Source of the DNA: Aestuariimicrobium sp. p3-SID1156
GTDB taxonomy: Bacteria > Actinomycetota > Actinomycetes > Propionibacteriales > Propionibacteriaceae
NCBI RefSeq assembly: GCF_025144225.1
Contig: NZ_JALXXB010000009.1
Coordinates: forward strand, 1-64,000
DNA length: 64,000 bases
Direction of reading: 5' to 3'
Part shown: piece by piece, positions 17,008-25,682 of the stretch
How positions within the stretch are numbered: position 1 is the stretch's first letter
How the letters are laid out: each line of letters begins with the position of its first letter
The notes under the pieces: model-generated
Databases searched by the model: none
The model's input: only the letters and a program-made list of their open reading frames with translations
What the model was told of the DNA's origin: nothing
Made by a program: the position numbers and the translations under genes

Positions 17008-17427
17008 TCAGTCGCGTTCGGACCAGACACCTGCCAGCAGCACGGCGAGGGGCAGCGCCAGCATGAGCAGCAGGAGTGGTGCAGCCAGCGACGCGGGTGG
17101 GTTCACGCTCAGTGACCACACGATCAGCGGCAGTCCCCATACTCCGGTGCAGGCGACGGAGGCGGCGCAGCCGATCAGTGCGGGGATGGGGTGGCGCATG
17201 ATGCCGCCGATGATGAGGCATAGTGCGGCGAGGATGTTTACCGCTGCCCACTGCCTGGCGTCCACGAATGCGATGGCGTCGAGCACGGATTCGGGGGCGA
17301 TGGATGGTTTGCGGGTGGGGGCGGCGAGCCTTAGCAGGTGCAGCACCGCCAGCCCGGCGTGGGTGATGCCGAGGATGATGGTTAGGCTGACCAGCAGCGC
17401 GGGGACGCGGGCTAGGCGGGCAAGCAT
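17008..17427 (-). CDS. Four-helix membrane protein in lysis cassette
   Basis: 139 residues with about four transmembrane helices (for example PALLVSLTIILGITHAGLAV, WAAVNILAALCLIIGGIM and LLLLMLALPLAVLLAGVW). The ATG at 17427 has a perfect AGGAGG. That site lies directly after the TGA at 17439, the end of the extended tail-spike frame. This spacing supports the idea that the upstream gene really ends there. A holin role is possible but four helices is unusual. Confidence 0.6.
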   Translation of the reverse strand: MLARLARVPALLVSLTIILGITHAGLAVLHLLRLAAPTRKPSIAPESVLDAIAFVDARQWAAVNILAALCLIIGGIMRHPIPALIGCAASVACTGVWGLPLIVWSLSVNPPASLAAPLLLLMLALPLAVLLAGVWSERD

Positions 17428-17438
17428 GACGCCTCCTG

Positions 17439-17687
17439 TCAGCCGATGGTGGCGCCGATGGGGGTGATGATGGAGCCGCCGTTCGCGGCCGAGAGGTTCG
17501 CGTACCGGTAGCCGGTTTTGCCGGTGACGTTGCCCCACGAGTCCGGGCCAAGCGAGGACTGCAAGGTGCCGTGCGCGTTGAGCATGTAGGCGTAGCTGGT
17601 GCCGCTGCCGGTGAAGTTCGCTGACGCCTTGAAATGATTGGCGTTGGCGACGAGGCAGTCGCCGGCATATCCGGCGCCGCAGTGCAG
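17439..17687 (-). other. In-frame 82-codon continuation of the tail spike after a TGA
   Basis: Directly after the TGA at 17688-17690 the same frame stays open for 82 codons to a second TGA at 17439. Third positions are mostly G or C. The translation (LHCGAGYAGDCLVANANHFK..., ending GGSIITPIGATIG) is Gly/Asn/Ser-rich beta-type sequence, like phage spike C-termini. There is no start codon or ribosome-binding site at its beginning, so it is not a separate gene. Either the TGA is a mutation or sequencing error, or it is read through. Confidence 0.75.
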
Positions 17688-18917
17688 TCACGCCGCATGG
17701 TTGTCGAGGTATACCTCGCAGCCGGTGGCTTTGAGGCTGGAACGCTGGGCGCCGAACTTCACCCCGACTGCGCCGGGGCTGTAGCTCTCCATGTAGACGC
17801 CGGACATGTAGAGGTGTTGGTCGGAGCCCATCTCAATCCCGGTGGTGTACTGCTCGATGCTGCCGCCGTGCATTTTGACCATGGAGCGGTCGGTCATGAT
17901 GATGCCGCGACCGTAGGTGTCGGCGGTGCGCTGCAGCCCGCTCACCCGGAAGTTGACGAGCGACACGTTGTAGCAGTAGTCGATGCGCAGAGCCAACCCA
18001 TTCCAGCGGGTGAACACACGGTCCAGATACACATACCAGGCCTGGTTCATGTTGATGGCCTCAGCGAAGTCGACCAGGAACACGTCCTGGATGGTGGCGG
18101 CGCCCGCGATTTTGATGCCGATGCAGCCGGTTGCTCCCGCACCCCGCCCCTGGAAACGGATGCCCTGAATGTGGCCCGAGTGGCAGACGACACCGATCCC
18201 GTTGTGGTCCACCTTGATGGCGGTCGCAGCGGTCGCATTGGGCGTGTTCTGGCTGGGAGTCACCCCGATCCAGCGCTGCGGGACCGGCATGGTGATCGTG
18301 CGGGTGGTGCGGAAGGTGAGGTGCGGGGGGAAGAACACAACCCCTTCGACCCCTGCCGCGTTGGCGGCGGCTTCGATGGCTGCGGTGTCGTCAGCGACCC
18401 CATCCCCGACGGCGCCATAGGTGAGGACGTTGACGATGCCCAGCCCGACACCGCCGCCGCCCGGGCTGTCGGGGACGGTGAGGGTGAGCGCCAGGTTGGA
18501 GCCTTGCACGGTGCCCCAGCCGCCCCAGTCGGTGCCGGGCACGGGGCGCACTGAGGCGGTGGCGAGCGCGAACCGTGCCTCAGCGGGGGTGAGCGGGGAC
18601 AGGGCGGGGATGGAGCCGAGCGCGACACTGCCCGACCCGGCGGGCACCTGGATGCGGTAGGGGTGTTGCTTGTGCCAGCTCTTGCACACTTCGATGTACC
18701 AGGAGCGCATCCCGTCCTGTGTGGCCACCGCATTGTCGTAGACGGGCAGGTCGACACTGCCGGGCACCGGCACCTCCCACGACCCGGCCTTGATGATGGT
18801 GCCGTCGGTGTCGTTCAGGTCGCACGGCAGGGTGAAAGTCACGACGTCGCCGGTGCCGATGCGTTCGCCGGGGAAGTCTGTGGCCTTGATGGTGACGGTG
18901 CGCCGCGTGATCGCCAT
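17688..18917 (-). CDS. Tail spike with pectate-lyase-type beta-helix (interrupted by TGA)
   Basis: 409 residues to the first stop. The N-terminal 160 residues are an attachment domain (MAITRRTVTIKATDFPG...). Then VLTYGAVGDGVADDTAAI, the hallmark start of a pectate-lyase-superfamily right-handed beta-helix, and repeated rungs with IKIAG, VFLVDF and GIIMTDRS-type strands. Such spikes bind or degrade host surface polysaccharide. The product ends abruptly mid-helix at YLDNHAA; the full frame including the downstream 82 codons would be about 492 residues. The ATG start has AGGACTT upstream. Confidence 0.75.
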   Translation of the reverse strand: MAITRRTVTIKATDFPGERIGTGDVVTFTLPCDLNDTDGTIIKAGSWEVPVPGSVDLPVYDNAVATQDGMRSWYIEVCKSWHKQHPYRIQVPAGSGSVALGSIPALSPLTPAEARFALATASVRPVPGTDWGGWGTVQGSNLALTLTVPDSPGGGGVGLGIVNVLTYGAVGDGVADDTAAIEAAANAAGVEGVVFFPPHLTFRTTRTITMPVPQRWIGVTPSQNTPNATAATAIKVDHNGIGVVCHSGHIQGIRFQGRGAGATGCIGIKIAGAATIQDVFLVDFAEAINMNQAWYVYLDRVFTRWNGLALRIDYCYNVSLVNFRVSGLQRTADTYGRGIIMTDRSMVKMHGGSIEQYTTGIEMGSDQHLYMSGVYMESYSPGAVGVKFGAQRSSLKATGCEVYLDNHAA

Positions 18918-18959
18918 ATGAAGTCCTGCCTTAGTTGTGAATGCTTTGTGAATTGGTGG

Positions 18960-19595
18960 TTAGTTCGGGTCTGGGCTGCCTGGTCCCCAGTTGCCGGGCT
19001 CCAGAATGTCGCCCACACCGGGCGCCAAATCGTCGCCATAGTTGGGCGGTGGGGTGTAGCCGCCCCCGTAGCCGGGGGAGCCGGTCTTGTCCTCCAGTGC
19101 TCGAAGGCGGGATTTAATCCCGTCGATTTCGGAGCCGTAAGCATTCTTGAGCGCGTTCAACTCCGATTTAGTGGCACGCTTACCAAGTTCCCGTTTCAGC
19201 GCGACATCCCCGTTGTAGCGGGCCCGGTCGACTTGGTTCACCCATGTGGTCCACGCTTTTTTGGCGATGGTGCCGGCCTGTTCAGTGAAACGGCCATCGA
19301 CGTAGGTGGTCCACGCCTTCCTCCCCAAATCGGATTTGACACCCACCATGTCCGTTTTGAGGCCCGTCAGCAGCGAGGGCACGTCGGCCTGGCTGCCGTC
19401 CACAGCGGCGGTCCAGCCGTCATCCCCAGACAGGGTGGTGATGGTGTTGCCGTTGGCGTCGGTGACCCGGATTTGCCCATCGCCCGGCCCGAGCGTGACG
19501 CGACCCAGCGGGCGGGTGGCGAGGTCGTTGATGCGGCGCATCATCTCCCGCAGCGTGGCCGCCAGCGTGGCGGTGTTCAGGTCGGAGTCGCGCAT
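18960..19595 (-). CDS. Minor tail protein with coiled-coil segments
   Basis: 211 residues starting at an ATG inside a TGATG overlap with the upstream tail gene. N-terminal helix (MRDSDLNTATLAATLREMMR), then a beta region (GRVTLGPGDGQIRVTDANG), repeated KAWTTYVDGR / KAWTTWVNQV elements, and a helical ALKNAYGSEIDGIKSRLRALE coiled coil, ending in a Gly/Pro/Tyr-rich tail. Position between the Gp37-like protein and the spike suggests a baseplate or spike-attachment subunit. No catalytic motif. Confidence 0.6.
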   Translation of the reverse strand: MRDSDLNTATLAATLREMMRRINDLATRPLGRVTLGPGDGQIRVTDANGNTITTLSGDDGWTAAVDGSQADVPSLLTGLKTDMVGVKSDLGRKAWTTYVDGRFTEQAGTIAKKAWTTWVNQVDRARYNGDVALKRELGKRATKSELNALKNAYGSEIDGIKSRLRALEDKTGSPGYGGGYTPPPNYGDDLAPGVGDILEPGNWGPGSPDPN

Positions 19596-20755
19596 CAGGG
19601 GTTCTCTCGCAGCAGGGACAGGGTGAACGTGTCGGGTTCGCCGGGGCGCGGCTGTCGCCATTCCCAGCCGACGAGACGGGCCGTGCCACGCTCCGAGGTT
19701 GGCATGGACAGCGACGGCTCCTTGATCCACGTGTAGGCGTGGCCCAGCACCGGCCCACCAGTCGGCATTGCATCGGAGGCGACTTCCACCTGGAACGGCT
19801 GATATTGCGCGGTGAGTTCGCGGATGGCGCGTGCCCCGTCGCGTGCCACCCCCTCATCGGTGGTGGCGTTGCTGCCGGTCCACGACCGTGACCAGCGGGG
19901 GAACCCTGGCGGGCGGACAGCGCGAGGACGCGCCTGCGGCTGGTCAGCACCAGCACCCGACCCCCACGCCCACATGTCGAAACACAACTGCTCCACCGAC
20001 TGCTCATCGCTGATGTCGACCACGCCGGCGGGGATGCTGCCCGGTGTGACCGCCTCCAGCGCGGTGTCGGTGCGGTCGCCCCGGATCTCGGGGGTGTAGA
20101 GGCGGAGGTAGCGGCGCAGCTGGTCGGGCGCGGTCAACTCGACGTTGATGTCCCACTCGAACGCATCACCCTGCAGCTCGCGCATCTTCGCGCCGTACAT
20201 GTCTTTGCCGGCTTCGGCTTTGAACGGGCCTTTGGGGACGGCGGTGGTGCCACCAGAGCCGGGGTCGAGCTGCACTTCATTGCCCGAGGTGGTGAGGTCG
20301 GTGATGAGTTGCCGGAACTGGGCCACGCGGTCAACCGACGCCAGGTTCCAATTCTTGGTCATGACGTTCTGGTCGAAATAGCCGCGCCACGTCCTGCCGG
20401 TGATGCGGACCACGGGGGAGGCGTGGGTGCGGCTGGTGCTCTCCACCCACCACTCGCCCATCGGACGGTCCCATGCAGGGCGGCTGGTGCCTGCGTCAAT
20501 GTCCTCACGGATCGGCACCATGGTGCGGTTGCCGCGCTGCACCAGCCGCAGCACCCGCTCACATTCGGCGAACGCTGCAGCCGATGGTCGGGTTGGGTCC
20601 AGGCCAGCCATCTGCACCACGCGGCGCATGTCGAGATCGGCCTCGAAGCTGCCCACCTGCGTGAAGGAGTCAGAGAACCGCACATTCGACAGCGGCAACT
20701 CGTAGCTGTCAATTTTTCCGCTGAGCATCGCGGCGCTGTAGAACCTCAGCTCCAT
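19595..20755 (-). CDS. Siphovirus Gp37-like tail/baseplate protein
   Basis: 386 residues similar in kind to the ReqiPepy6 Gp37-like tail family, which follows Dit in many actinophages and takes the place of Tal. Characteristic stretches are VGSFEADLDMRRVVQMAG and, near the C-terminus, GHAYTWIKEPSLS and the LVGWEWRQPRPGEPDTFTL end. The ATG at 20755 lies inside the end of the Dit gene with a 10-bp overlap. An upstream start at 20839 would run through Dit and is rejected. Confidence 0.72.
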   Translation of the reverse strand: MELRFYSAAMLSGKIDSYELPLSNVRFSDSFTQVGSFEADLDMRRVVQMAGLDPTRPSAAAFAECERVLRLVQRGNRTMVPIREDIDAGTSRPAWDRPMGEWWVESTSRTHASPVVRITGRTWRGYFDQNVMTKNWNLASVDRVAQFRQLITDLTTSGNEVQLDPGSGGTTAVPKGPFKAEAGKDMYGAKMRELQGDAFEWDINVELTAPDQLRRYLRLYTPEIRGDRTDTALEAVTPGSIPAGVVDISDEQSVEQLCFDMWAWGSGAGADQPQARPRAVRPPGFPRWSRSWTGSNATTDEGVARDGARAIRELTAQYQPFQVEVASDAMPTGGPVLGHAYTWIKEPSLSMPTSERGTARLVGWEWRQPRPGEPDTFTLSLLRENP

Positions 20756-21552
20756 GTCGACCGCCAGTGAAGCTCGCTGGTGCCCTGCCCGGTGCCGCCC
20801 GCAGTGACAGCGGATGCGCCCGGCGGGATGGTGGGCCACGCCCCGAACGCCTGCCGGCGGCTGCCGGTGTTGGTGGCAGGGTCACGCACGTCACGGCGGG
20901 CAAGGTCCACACGCAGGCTCTTGCCGCTGGACACTGACCCCTCGTAGCGCCACTGCTGCCCGGCGATGGTGATGCTGGGGTTGGCGAGCGGGCCGCGCAA
21001 AATGAGGGTCGCCTCAGCGGGCAGGTTCCCCGCATTGGTGGCGGTGCCCGACTTGCCCGGCTGCAGAGTGAGCACCGACTCGAGGGCAGCCACCCGCACA
21101 GAATGGGGCGAGGCCAACTCCAGAGTGAAGATCGCCTCAGTCAACGTCTCCGGCGTGATCTGCGGGGCACGCAACCGGGTCACCTCCCGCACCATGCGCT
21201 GGACGCCCAACCATTCCTCGCGCACCACGAGGTCACCCGAACGCTCACCGGACAGGACAGCGCCCAACTTCTCCATCCGCCGCTGCAGATCCCCACCATC
21301 ACGCGCCTGCACTACGCCCTCAATGACGATCAGGCGGCCACGGCGCACGATCTGGCCCATCAGGCCACCGTCAGCAGCCTCGTACGGCACCGGGCCGCCA
21401 GCGAAGTCCACACCATTGACCCAGCCGTCGAAACGCTCCACGCCGTAGCCGAAGCCGGGGTCAGTGCCGTACAGTTCCAGCCCGTCGAGGGTGATGGTGG
21501 TGCAGCTGCGCGGCGCGTGCCAGTCGTCCAGGTATGCACGGCACAGGCTCAC
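20746..21552 (-). CDS. Distal tail protein (Dit-like)
   Basis: 268 residues from a GTG overlapping the tape-measure stop (GTGA). The pattern is that of Dit/phage tail family proteins: a short N-terminal beta region (TTITLDGLELYGTDPGFGYG), a central VQARDGGDLQRRMEKLGAVL helix and RLRAPQITPETLTEAIFTL, then a jelly-roll-like C-terminal part with LILRGPLANPSITI. Dit forms the hexameric hub joining the tail tube to the baseplate. Confidence 0.8.
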   Translation of the reverse strand: MSLCRAYLDDWHAPRSCTTITLDGLELYGTDPGFGYGVERFDGWVNGVDFAGGPVPYEAADGGLMGQIVRRGRLIVIEGVVQARDGGDLQRRMEKLGAVLSGERSGDLVVREEWLGVQRMVREVTRLRAPQITPETLTEAIFTLELASPHSVRVAALESVLTLQPGKSGTATNAGNLPAEATLILRGPLANPSITIAGQQWRYEGSVSSGKSLRVDLARRDVRDPATNTGSRRQAFGAWPTIPPGASAVTAGGTGQGTSELHWRSTWS

Positions 21553-24500
21553 ATTGCACCTCCGGGGATAGCAGCGGCGCGCAGCTCGTGGCGCAGCATC
21601 GACATGCTGCGGCTCGCCACCTCTTGGGGGTCGGGACCGTAGATGTTCTGGACGTTGTTCAGTCGTGACCCACCAGACGGCGCAGCGGGGGCGTTGACGC
21701 CACCTGCCGCGTAGGGCACCACCTGCCGGTTGAAGCGGCGGGCGACTTCCTCAAGGATGTCCAAAGACCGGGCACGCTTCGAGGCCGCCAGCGGGATGTA
21801 GGCCTCGCCGCCAGTCTCCGGCTCGCCCCACACGCGCCACGACCCGGCAGGGGCGATCTGGGCAACGTGGCGCTCGCGCATTCCACCGTTGGCGTAGTAA
21901 TCAACGACGCCGCCCTCAGCCATGCCGAAGCCCGCGGCGCCCAGTGCAGCGAGTGAGCCCGTGGTGACGCCGCGCACCGTGACGGTTACCGACTTGGATC
22001 GAATCGTGCCCAATGCGGCAGACAGGTCCCAAACCTTCGTAGCGGCAGCGTCCGCGCCCTTGGTCTCCACCTTGGCGACGGTGCTGCCCGGCACCATGCC
22101 GAGCGCGGCAGACAGGCCCTGAGCGTGCGCGATTGCTGCCTGGGCGCCGGGTGCGGACACGTTGGCGACAACGGAGCCCGGCACTGCGCCGAGCGCGGCA
22201 GACAGATCCGTGGTCTTCTTTTTCGCGTTGTCCAGCCCGGGGGTCGAGAAGGCGGTGATGATCTGCTCGGGCGTGAGTCCAGCCTTCTGGATGTAGGCGT
22301 CGAGCGCGGCGGTGCCCATACCATAGGCTTTCGCCATCTTCTCAATGTCGGCGCGTTGACGGGCGCCCAACTTGAGCAGCTCAGGAAGGGTCGCACCCTC
22401 CTCGGCGCGGGTTTTCATCACGGCCTGGTGAGCCTTGGCGAGATTCTGCAGCGCCTGCCAGTTCGCACGGCCCGCATCGGTGTCCATGTTGAGGGTGCGG
22501 CCATGCTCCTTGAGCGACTTCGCCGCGTCATCCAGCGCAGCCTGGTAGCCCAGTTCGGCATCAACGGCGGACAGTGCCACATTGCTGAGATCGAAGTAGG
22601 CGTCGCGCTGCTCCTTGGCTGCCTTTGCGGCAGCCTCCGAGGCGGCGGCGCTCATCTTCGAGGCGTCCGCCAGCGCGGTGACGTCCTTGCCTGCGGCCTT
22701 CGCGGCAGCCGCACCCTTCTGCACGGCGGCGGGGACCTTGCCGCCCATCCAATCCACGAGATCCTGGTTGGACAGGTTGAGCACGCCCACATCGGCGGCA
22801 GCCTTGCGCATCGCCTCCATGGTCTGGGGCATGTGCTTGGCCAGCTGGTCCGCGCCCAACCCGGCCTGCTTTGCAGACGCCCCGATATGGGCGAACGCGG
22901 CAGCATGGTCCTTCGTGTTCATTGTGGACAGCGCCGAGTCCAGGTTCTTGACGTTGTCGACCAGTGTGGTCCAGCGAGTATCAACCTTGATGTTCGCCAT
23001 CTGGCCGAGGCTCTTGCCCAGGTTGCCGATGTGCTTCCCAAGCCACGAGGTCTTTTCCAGCCCACGGAAGGCGTCAGCCAGGTTGTGGATCTGGTCGCTG
23101 GCGCGATACCCCCAGTTGTCGATGCCCGACGAGATCAGGTCATCCAGCGACCGCTTCGCATTCGGGGCATTTCGTGCGACGGCCAGCAGCGCCCGACCAT
23201 AGGAGTCGGTCGAGACAGCGGCTTTGTCAGGCAAGGCCTCCAGTGTGACCATGGCGGCAGCGATGGCGCTGAGTCCGATCGACGCACTCGTCATGCTGCG
23301 CAGGCTGGTCAGTTCGGTGACGAGCGCCTTGACCCCACCGGTCACGTTCTGGGCGATCTCCAGCGACTTGATGGCCGCCGACACCTCCCGCAGCGCGGCA
23401 GCAGTCCTGACCACGCCGATGGCGCCAGCGGCCAGCCCAGCAACACCAGCCACCGTGCCGCCGAGCACAGCGGTCAACGTCTGGTGCCGGGCAGCAAAAT
23501 CAGTGAGCCCAGTCAAGCCCTGCACCAGGTCGCGCAGCGGCCCATTCGCGGAGCCACCCATGGCGATCATCAGGTTCTCCCACGAGCCACCCAGCTCGGC
23601 AAGATCACCCTTGAGGTTGTCGGTACGCTTCGCGGCCATCTCCGCGGCAGACCCGAAACCAGCCATGGACTTCGACATCGCGTCGTAGCCCTCAGCGCCC
23701 TTGGTGGTGAGAATCGAGGCCACACGCATGGCGTCCGAACCGAACATCGTGGCGAGGGCGGCGTTGCGCTGCTCCACTGACAAGTCGGAAAGCTTGGATT
23801 CCAGCTGGCCAGCCAGGTCGCGCATCCCCACGAAGTTGCCGGACGCGTCGAAAGCGTTGATGCCCAATTCGAGCATCGTGTTGGCGGCCTTCTTCGACGG
23901 GTTCGCCAGCGACATCAACATCGTCTTGAGCGACGTGCCGGCGTCGGAGCCCTTGATGCCGTTGGCGGCGAACAGGGCAAGGCTGGTCGTCGTGTCCTCG
24001 ATGGTGAGGCCCATCGAGTTTGCGACCGCGCCCACCTGCGACAACGCCATGCCAAGGTCACGCGCCGAGCCGGTCGCAGCACCAGCACCCTGAGCCAGCA
24101 GGTCAGCCACATGGGTGGCGTCCGCACCCGTCTTGCCGAACATCATCAGAGCGTCGGCAGTCAACTCGGCAGCAGCAGCAACCTGCATACCGTCAGAGGC
24201 GGCCAGCGCGAGCGCGCCAGTCAGACCACCACCGATGATCTCGGAGGTGGACAGGCCAGCCTTGCCCAGCTCCTCGATAGCCCCGGCAGCCTCCGTGCTG
24301 GAGAACTGCCCGAACTCCGCACCAGCGTCCATCGCGGCCTTGCGAAGCTTGTCGAGGTCGGCAGCACTCGCACCAGTGGCGGCGCCCACCTGCGACATAA
24401 CCTCATCGAACTCGGCGAACTTGCCGACCATCGCACCAATGGCGCCAACGGCAGCCACCGACCCGAGGACAGCAGCCCGCCCAAGGTGTTCAAAACCCTT

Positions 24501-24623
24501 CTGCTGGGCCAGCTTGTCGGTGGCCGAAACCACCTTGCCGGTGCTGGCGGCAGCCTGCTCCATGGCCGACTTGTAGCCGCCCACATTCGCTGAGAGGACT
24601 ACCCGCACACTCTTGTCGGCCAT
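21549..24623 (-). CDS. Tail tape measure protein
   Basis: 1024 residues, the longest gene of the prophage, as expected. N-terminal TP901-type tape-measure domain: FDEVMSQVGAATGASAADLD and EFGQFSSTEAAGAIEELGKA, followed by long Ala-rich helices, a membrane-like segment near 385-410 (LTAVLGGTVAGVAGLAAGAIG), and a late set of three similar PGSVVANV / PGSTVAKV elements. It sets tail length and helps DNA entry. Coupled by TGATG to the tail chaperone frame and by GTGA to Dit. Confidence 0.95.
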   Translation of the reverse strand: MADKSVRVVLSANVGGYKSAMEQAAASTGKVVSATDKLAQQKGFEHLGRAAVLGSVAAVGAIGAMVGKFAEFDEVMSQVGAATGASAADLDKLRKAAMDAGAEFGQFSSTEAAGAIEELGKAGLSTSEIIGGGLTGALALAASDGMQVAAAAELTADALMMFGKTGADATHVADLLAQGAGAATGSARDLGMALSQVGAVANSMGLTIEDTTTSLALFAANGIKGSDAGTSLKTMLMSLANPSKKAANTMLELGINAFDASGNFVGMRDLAGQLESKLSDLSVEQRNAALATMFGSDAMRVASILTTKGAEGYDAMSKSMAGFGSAAEMAAKRTDNLKGDLAELGGSWENLMIAMGGSANGPLRDLVQGLTGLTDFAARHQTLTAVLGGTVAGVAGLAAGAIGVVRTAAALREVSAAIKSLEIAQNVTGGVKALVTELTSLRSMTSASIGLSAIAAAMVTLEALPDKAAVSTDSYGRALLAVARNAPNAKRSLDDLISSGIDNWGYRASDQIHNLADAFRGLEKTSWLGKHIGNLGKSLGQMANIKVDTRWTTLVDNVKNLDSALSTMNTKDHAAAFAHIGASAKQAGLGADQLAKHMPQTMEAMRKAAADVGVLNLSNQDLVDWMGGKVPAAVQKGAAAAKAAGKDVTALADASKMSAAASEAAAKAAKEQRDAYFDLSNVALSAVDAELGYQAALDDAAKSLKEHGRTLNMDTDAGRANWQALQNLAKAHQAVMKTRAEEGATLPELLKLGARQRADIEKMAKAYGMGTAALDAYIQKAGLTPEQIITAFSTPGLDNAKKKTTDLSAALGAVPGSVVANVSAPGAQAAIAHAQGLSAALGMVPGSTVAKVETKGADAAATKVWDLSAALGTIRSKSVTVTVRGVTTGSLAALGAAGFGMAEGGVVDYYANGGMRERHVAQIAPAGSWRVWGEPETGGEAYIPLAASKRARSLDILEEVARRFNRQVVPYAAGGVNAPAAPSGGSRLNNVQNIYGPDPQEVASRSMSMLRHELRAAAIPGGAM

Positions 24624-24988
24624 CAGCCCTCCTTGGTCAGCAACTTCTTCATCGCCGCGGTGTAGTCACTGATGAACTGGCGAGGTCCCATCACCCACGT
24701 CCGGGCACGCTCAGGGTTGGTCTTGGCGTCCTTGTGCCCATCACGCTTCGCCTGCTGCGTCTGCGCCTTGTCCAGCGCAATCTGGGCAGGGCACACGAAC
24801 GCGGCACTGGAGTAGTCGTGGTACGTCTTGCCCGCATGGGAGGCGATCGGGTCGCCACAGCCGGGGCACAGGGTGTCCTGGTACTCGCGCCACAGGTCCA
24901 GCAGCAGCAGGTCAGTCGTCAGCCATGCAGGGGTGGACCACGTGCCGAGGTCTGTGGGGACAGTCAGTGACTCCCGCCCCCACAGCAC
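24623..24988 (-). CDS. Tail assembly chaperone, frameshift-encoded C-terminal part
   Basis: This frame is open from the slippery site at 25063-25070 and is read by -1 frameshifting from the upstream chaperone gene; the GTG at 24988 is simply an internal codon. It holds CPGCGDP and FVCPAQ, a possible zinc site, and ends in KKLLTKEG. The fusion product (like lambda gpGT) would span 24623-25596 and bind tape measure and tail tube proteins. Independent translation from 24988 is unlikely. Confidence 0.75.
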   Translation of the reverse strand: MLWGRESLTVPTDLGTWSTPAWLTTDLLLLDLWREYQDTLCPGCGDPIASHAGKTYHDYSSAAFVCPAQIALDKAQTQQAKRDGHKDAKTNPERARTWVMGPRQFISDYTAAMKKLLTKEG

Positions 24989-25050
24989 GGTCGGCGCGAT
25001 GCCGAGATCCAGCGCGGTCTTGATGTCGCGCCGGACTTCCGCGGACTCGG

Positions 25051-25596
25051 CTACCGCTTGGCGAAAAAATCCACGTCCGGCGCGTAGTTGTTGGCCCGGA
25101 GCGCGGCACTGGCGAGCTTGCCCCGCTCACCCGCTGACAGGTGCGGGTACAGCCGCATCAGATCCTCGGGAGTCAGATCAGCGGGCGTGCCGTCCAGCGC
25201 CTCCACGCGATGCAGACAGCGCCTCACCAAGTCGGTGTCGTCGGTCTGCTCATCCTCGGGCTTCTGCTTCCACCCGGCCATCAGGGCGCGATACTCGGCC
25301 TCCGGCAGCCCCATCATCACCACAACGATGGACGCCGCATCCACAGCCTTCTGCGCCTCCTCGGCAGCCTTGCGAGCCTTCGCCAGCGGATCACCCGCCA
25401 GCTTGGTCGGGCGGCGCTCACCCTCCACCGGCTGCGGCTGGGAACGCTCAACAGCCTCCAGCCTGCCGACGGCGATCTCCAGCGCATCGGCAGCCTCAGG
25501 GTCCAGGCAGATGGTGGCGCGGTCGGTGGGGCGCTTGTCGCCGCTGATACGGGCATTCAGCAGGGCGCGGTAGTCAACGGCGGGCTTGTCAGTCAT
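25051..25596 (-). CDS. Tail assembly chaperone (gpG-like)
   Basis: 181 residues, acidic and helical (DPLAKARKAAEEAQKAVDAA, DLTPEDLMRLYPHLS), located just before the tape measure. It ends at DVDFFAKR, where the run of six T lies four codons before the stop. The ATG at 25596 has GGAG seven bases upstream. As in most siphoviruses the short form is the main product and a minority of ribosomes shift into the next frame. Confidence 0.8.
   Translation of the reverse strand: MTDKPAVDYRALLNARISGDKRPTDRATICLDPEAADALEIAVGRLEAVERSQPQPVEGERRPTKLAGDPLAKARKAAEEAQKAVDAASIVVVMMGLPEAEYRALMAGWKQKPEDEQTDDTDLVRRCLHRVEALDGTPADLTPEDLMRLYPHLSAGERGKLASAALRANNYAPDVDFFAKR
25063..25070 (-). promoter_or_regulatory. Programmed -1 ribosomal frameshift site
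   Basis: Read in the zero frame as GAT TTT TTC GCC, giving the canonical slippery heptamer T-TTT-TTC. A -1 slip continues without a stop through RQAVAESAEVRRDIKTALDLG into the downstream chaperone frame, which ends at 24623. The two frames are offset exactly as -1 requires. Confidence 0.8.
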
Positions 25597-25627
25597 GGTT
25601 GGCTCCAATCAGGCTCCGGGGACAGAC

Positions 25628-25661
25628 CAGCCCCCGACGCGGAGCCAAACGTCGGGGGCTG
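25628..25661 (-). terminator. Attenuator-like hairpin after major tail gene
   Basis: A perfect 12-bp stem (CAGCCCCCGACG with CGTCGGGGGCTG) and 10-nt loop lies 22 bp after the major tail stop and 32 bp before the tail chaperone start. No T-run follows. It could lower transcription of downstream tail genes or protect the 3' end of the abundant upstream mRNA. Confidence 0.5.
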
Positions 25662-25682
25662 GGGTATGGGTGGAGGGGGCGG

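Noticed and set aside
17008-17691. Upstream extension of the four-helix membrane protein
   Set aside because: The added part is Arg/His-rich shadow of the spike continuation; the ATG at 17427 has a perfect ribosome-binding site.
22125-23780. 551-codon open frame on the plus strand across the tape measure gene
   Set aside because: It lies fully opposite the tape measure gene, whose sequence and place are certain; long antisense frames are common at this GC content.
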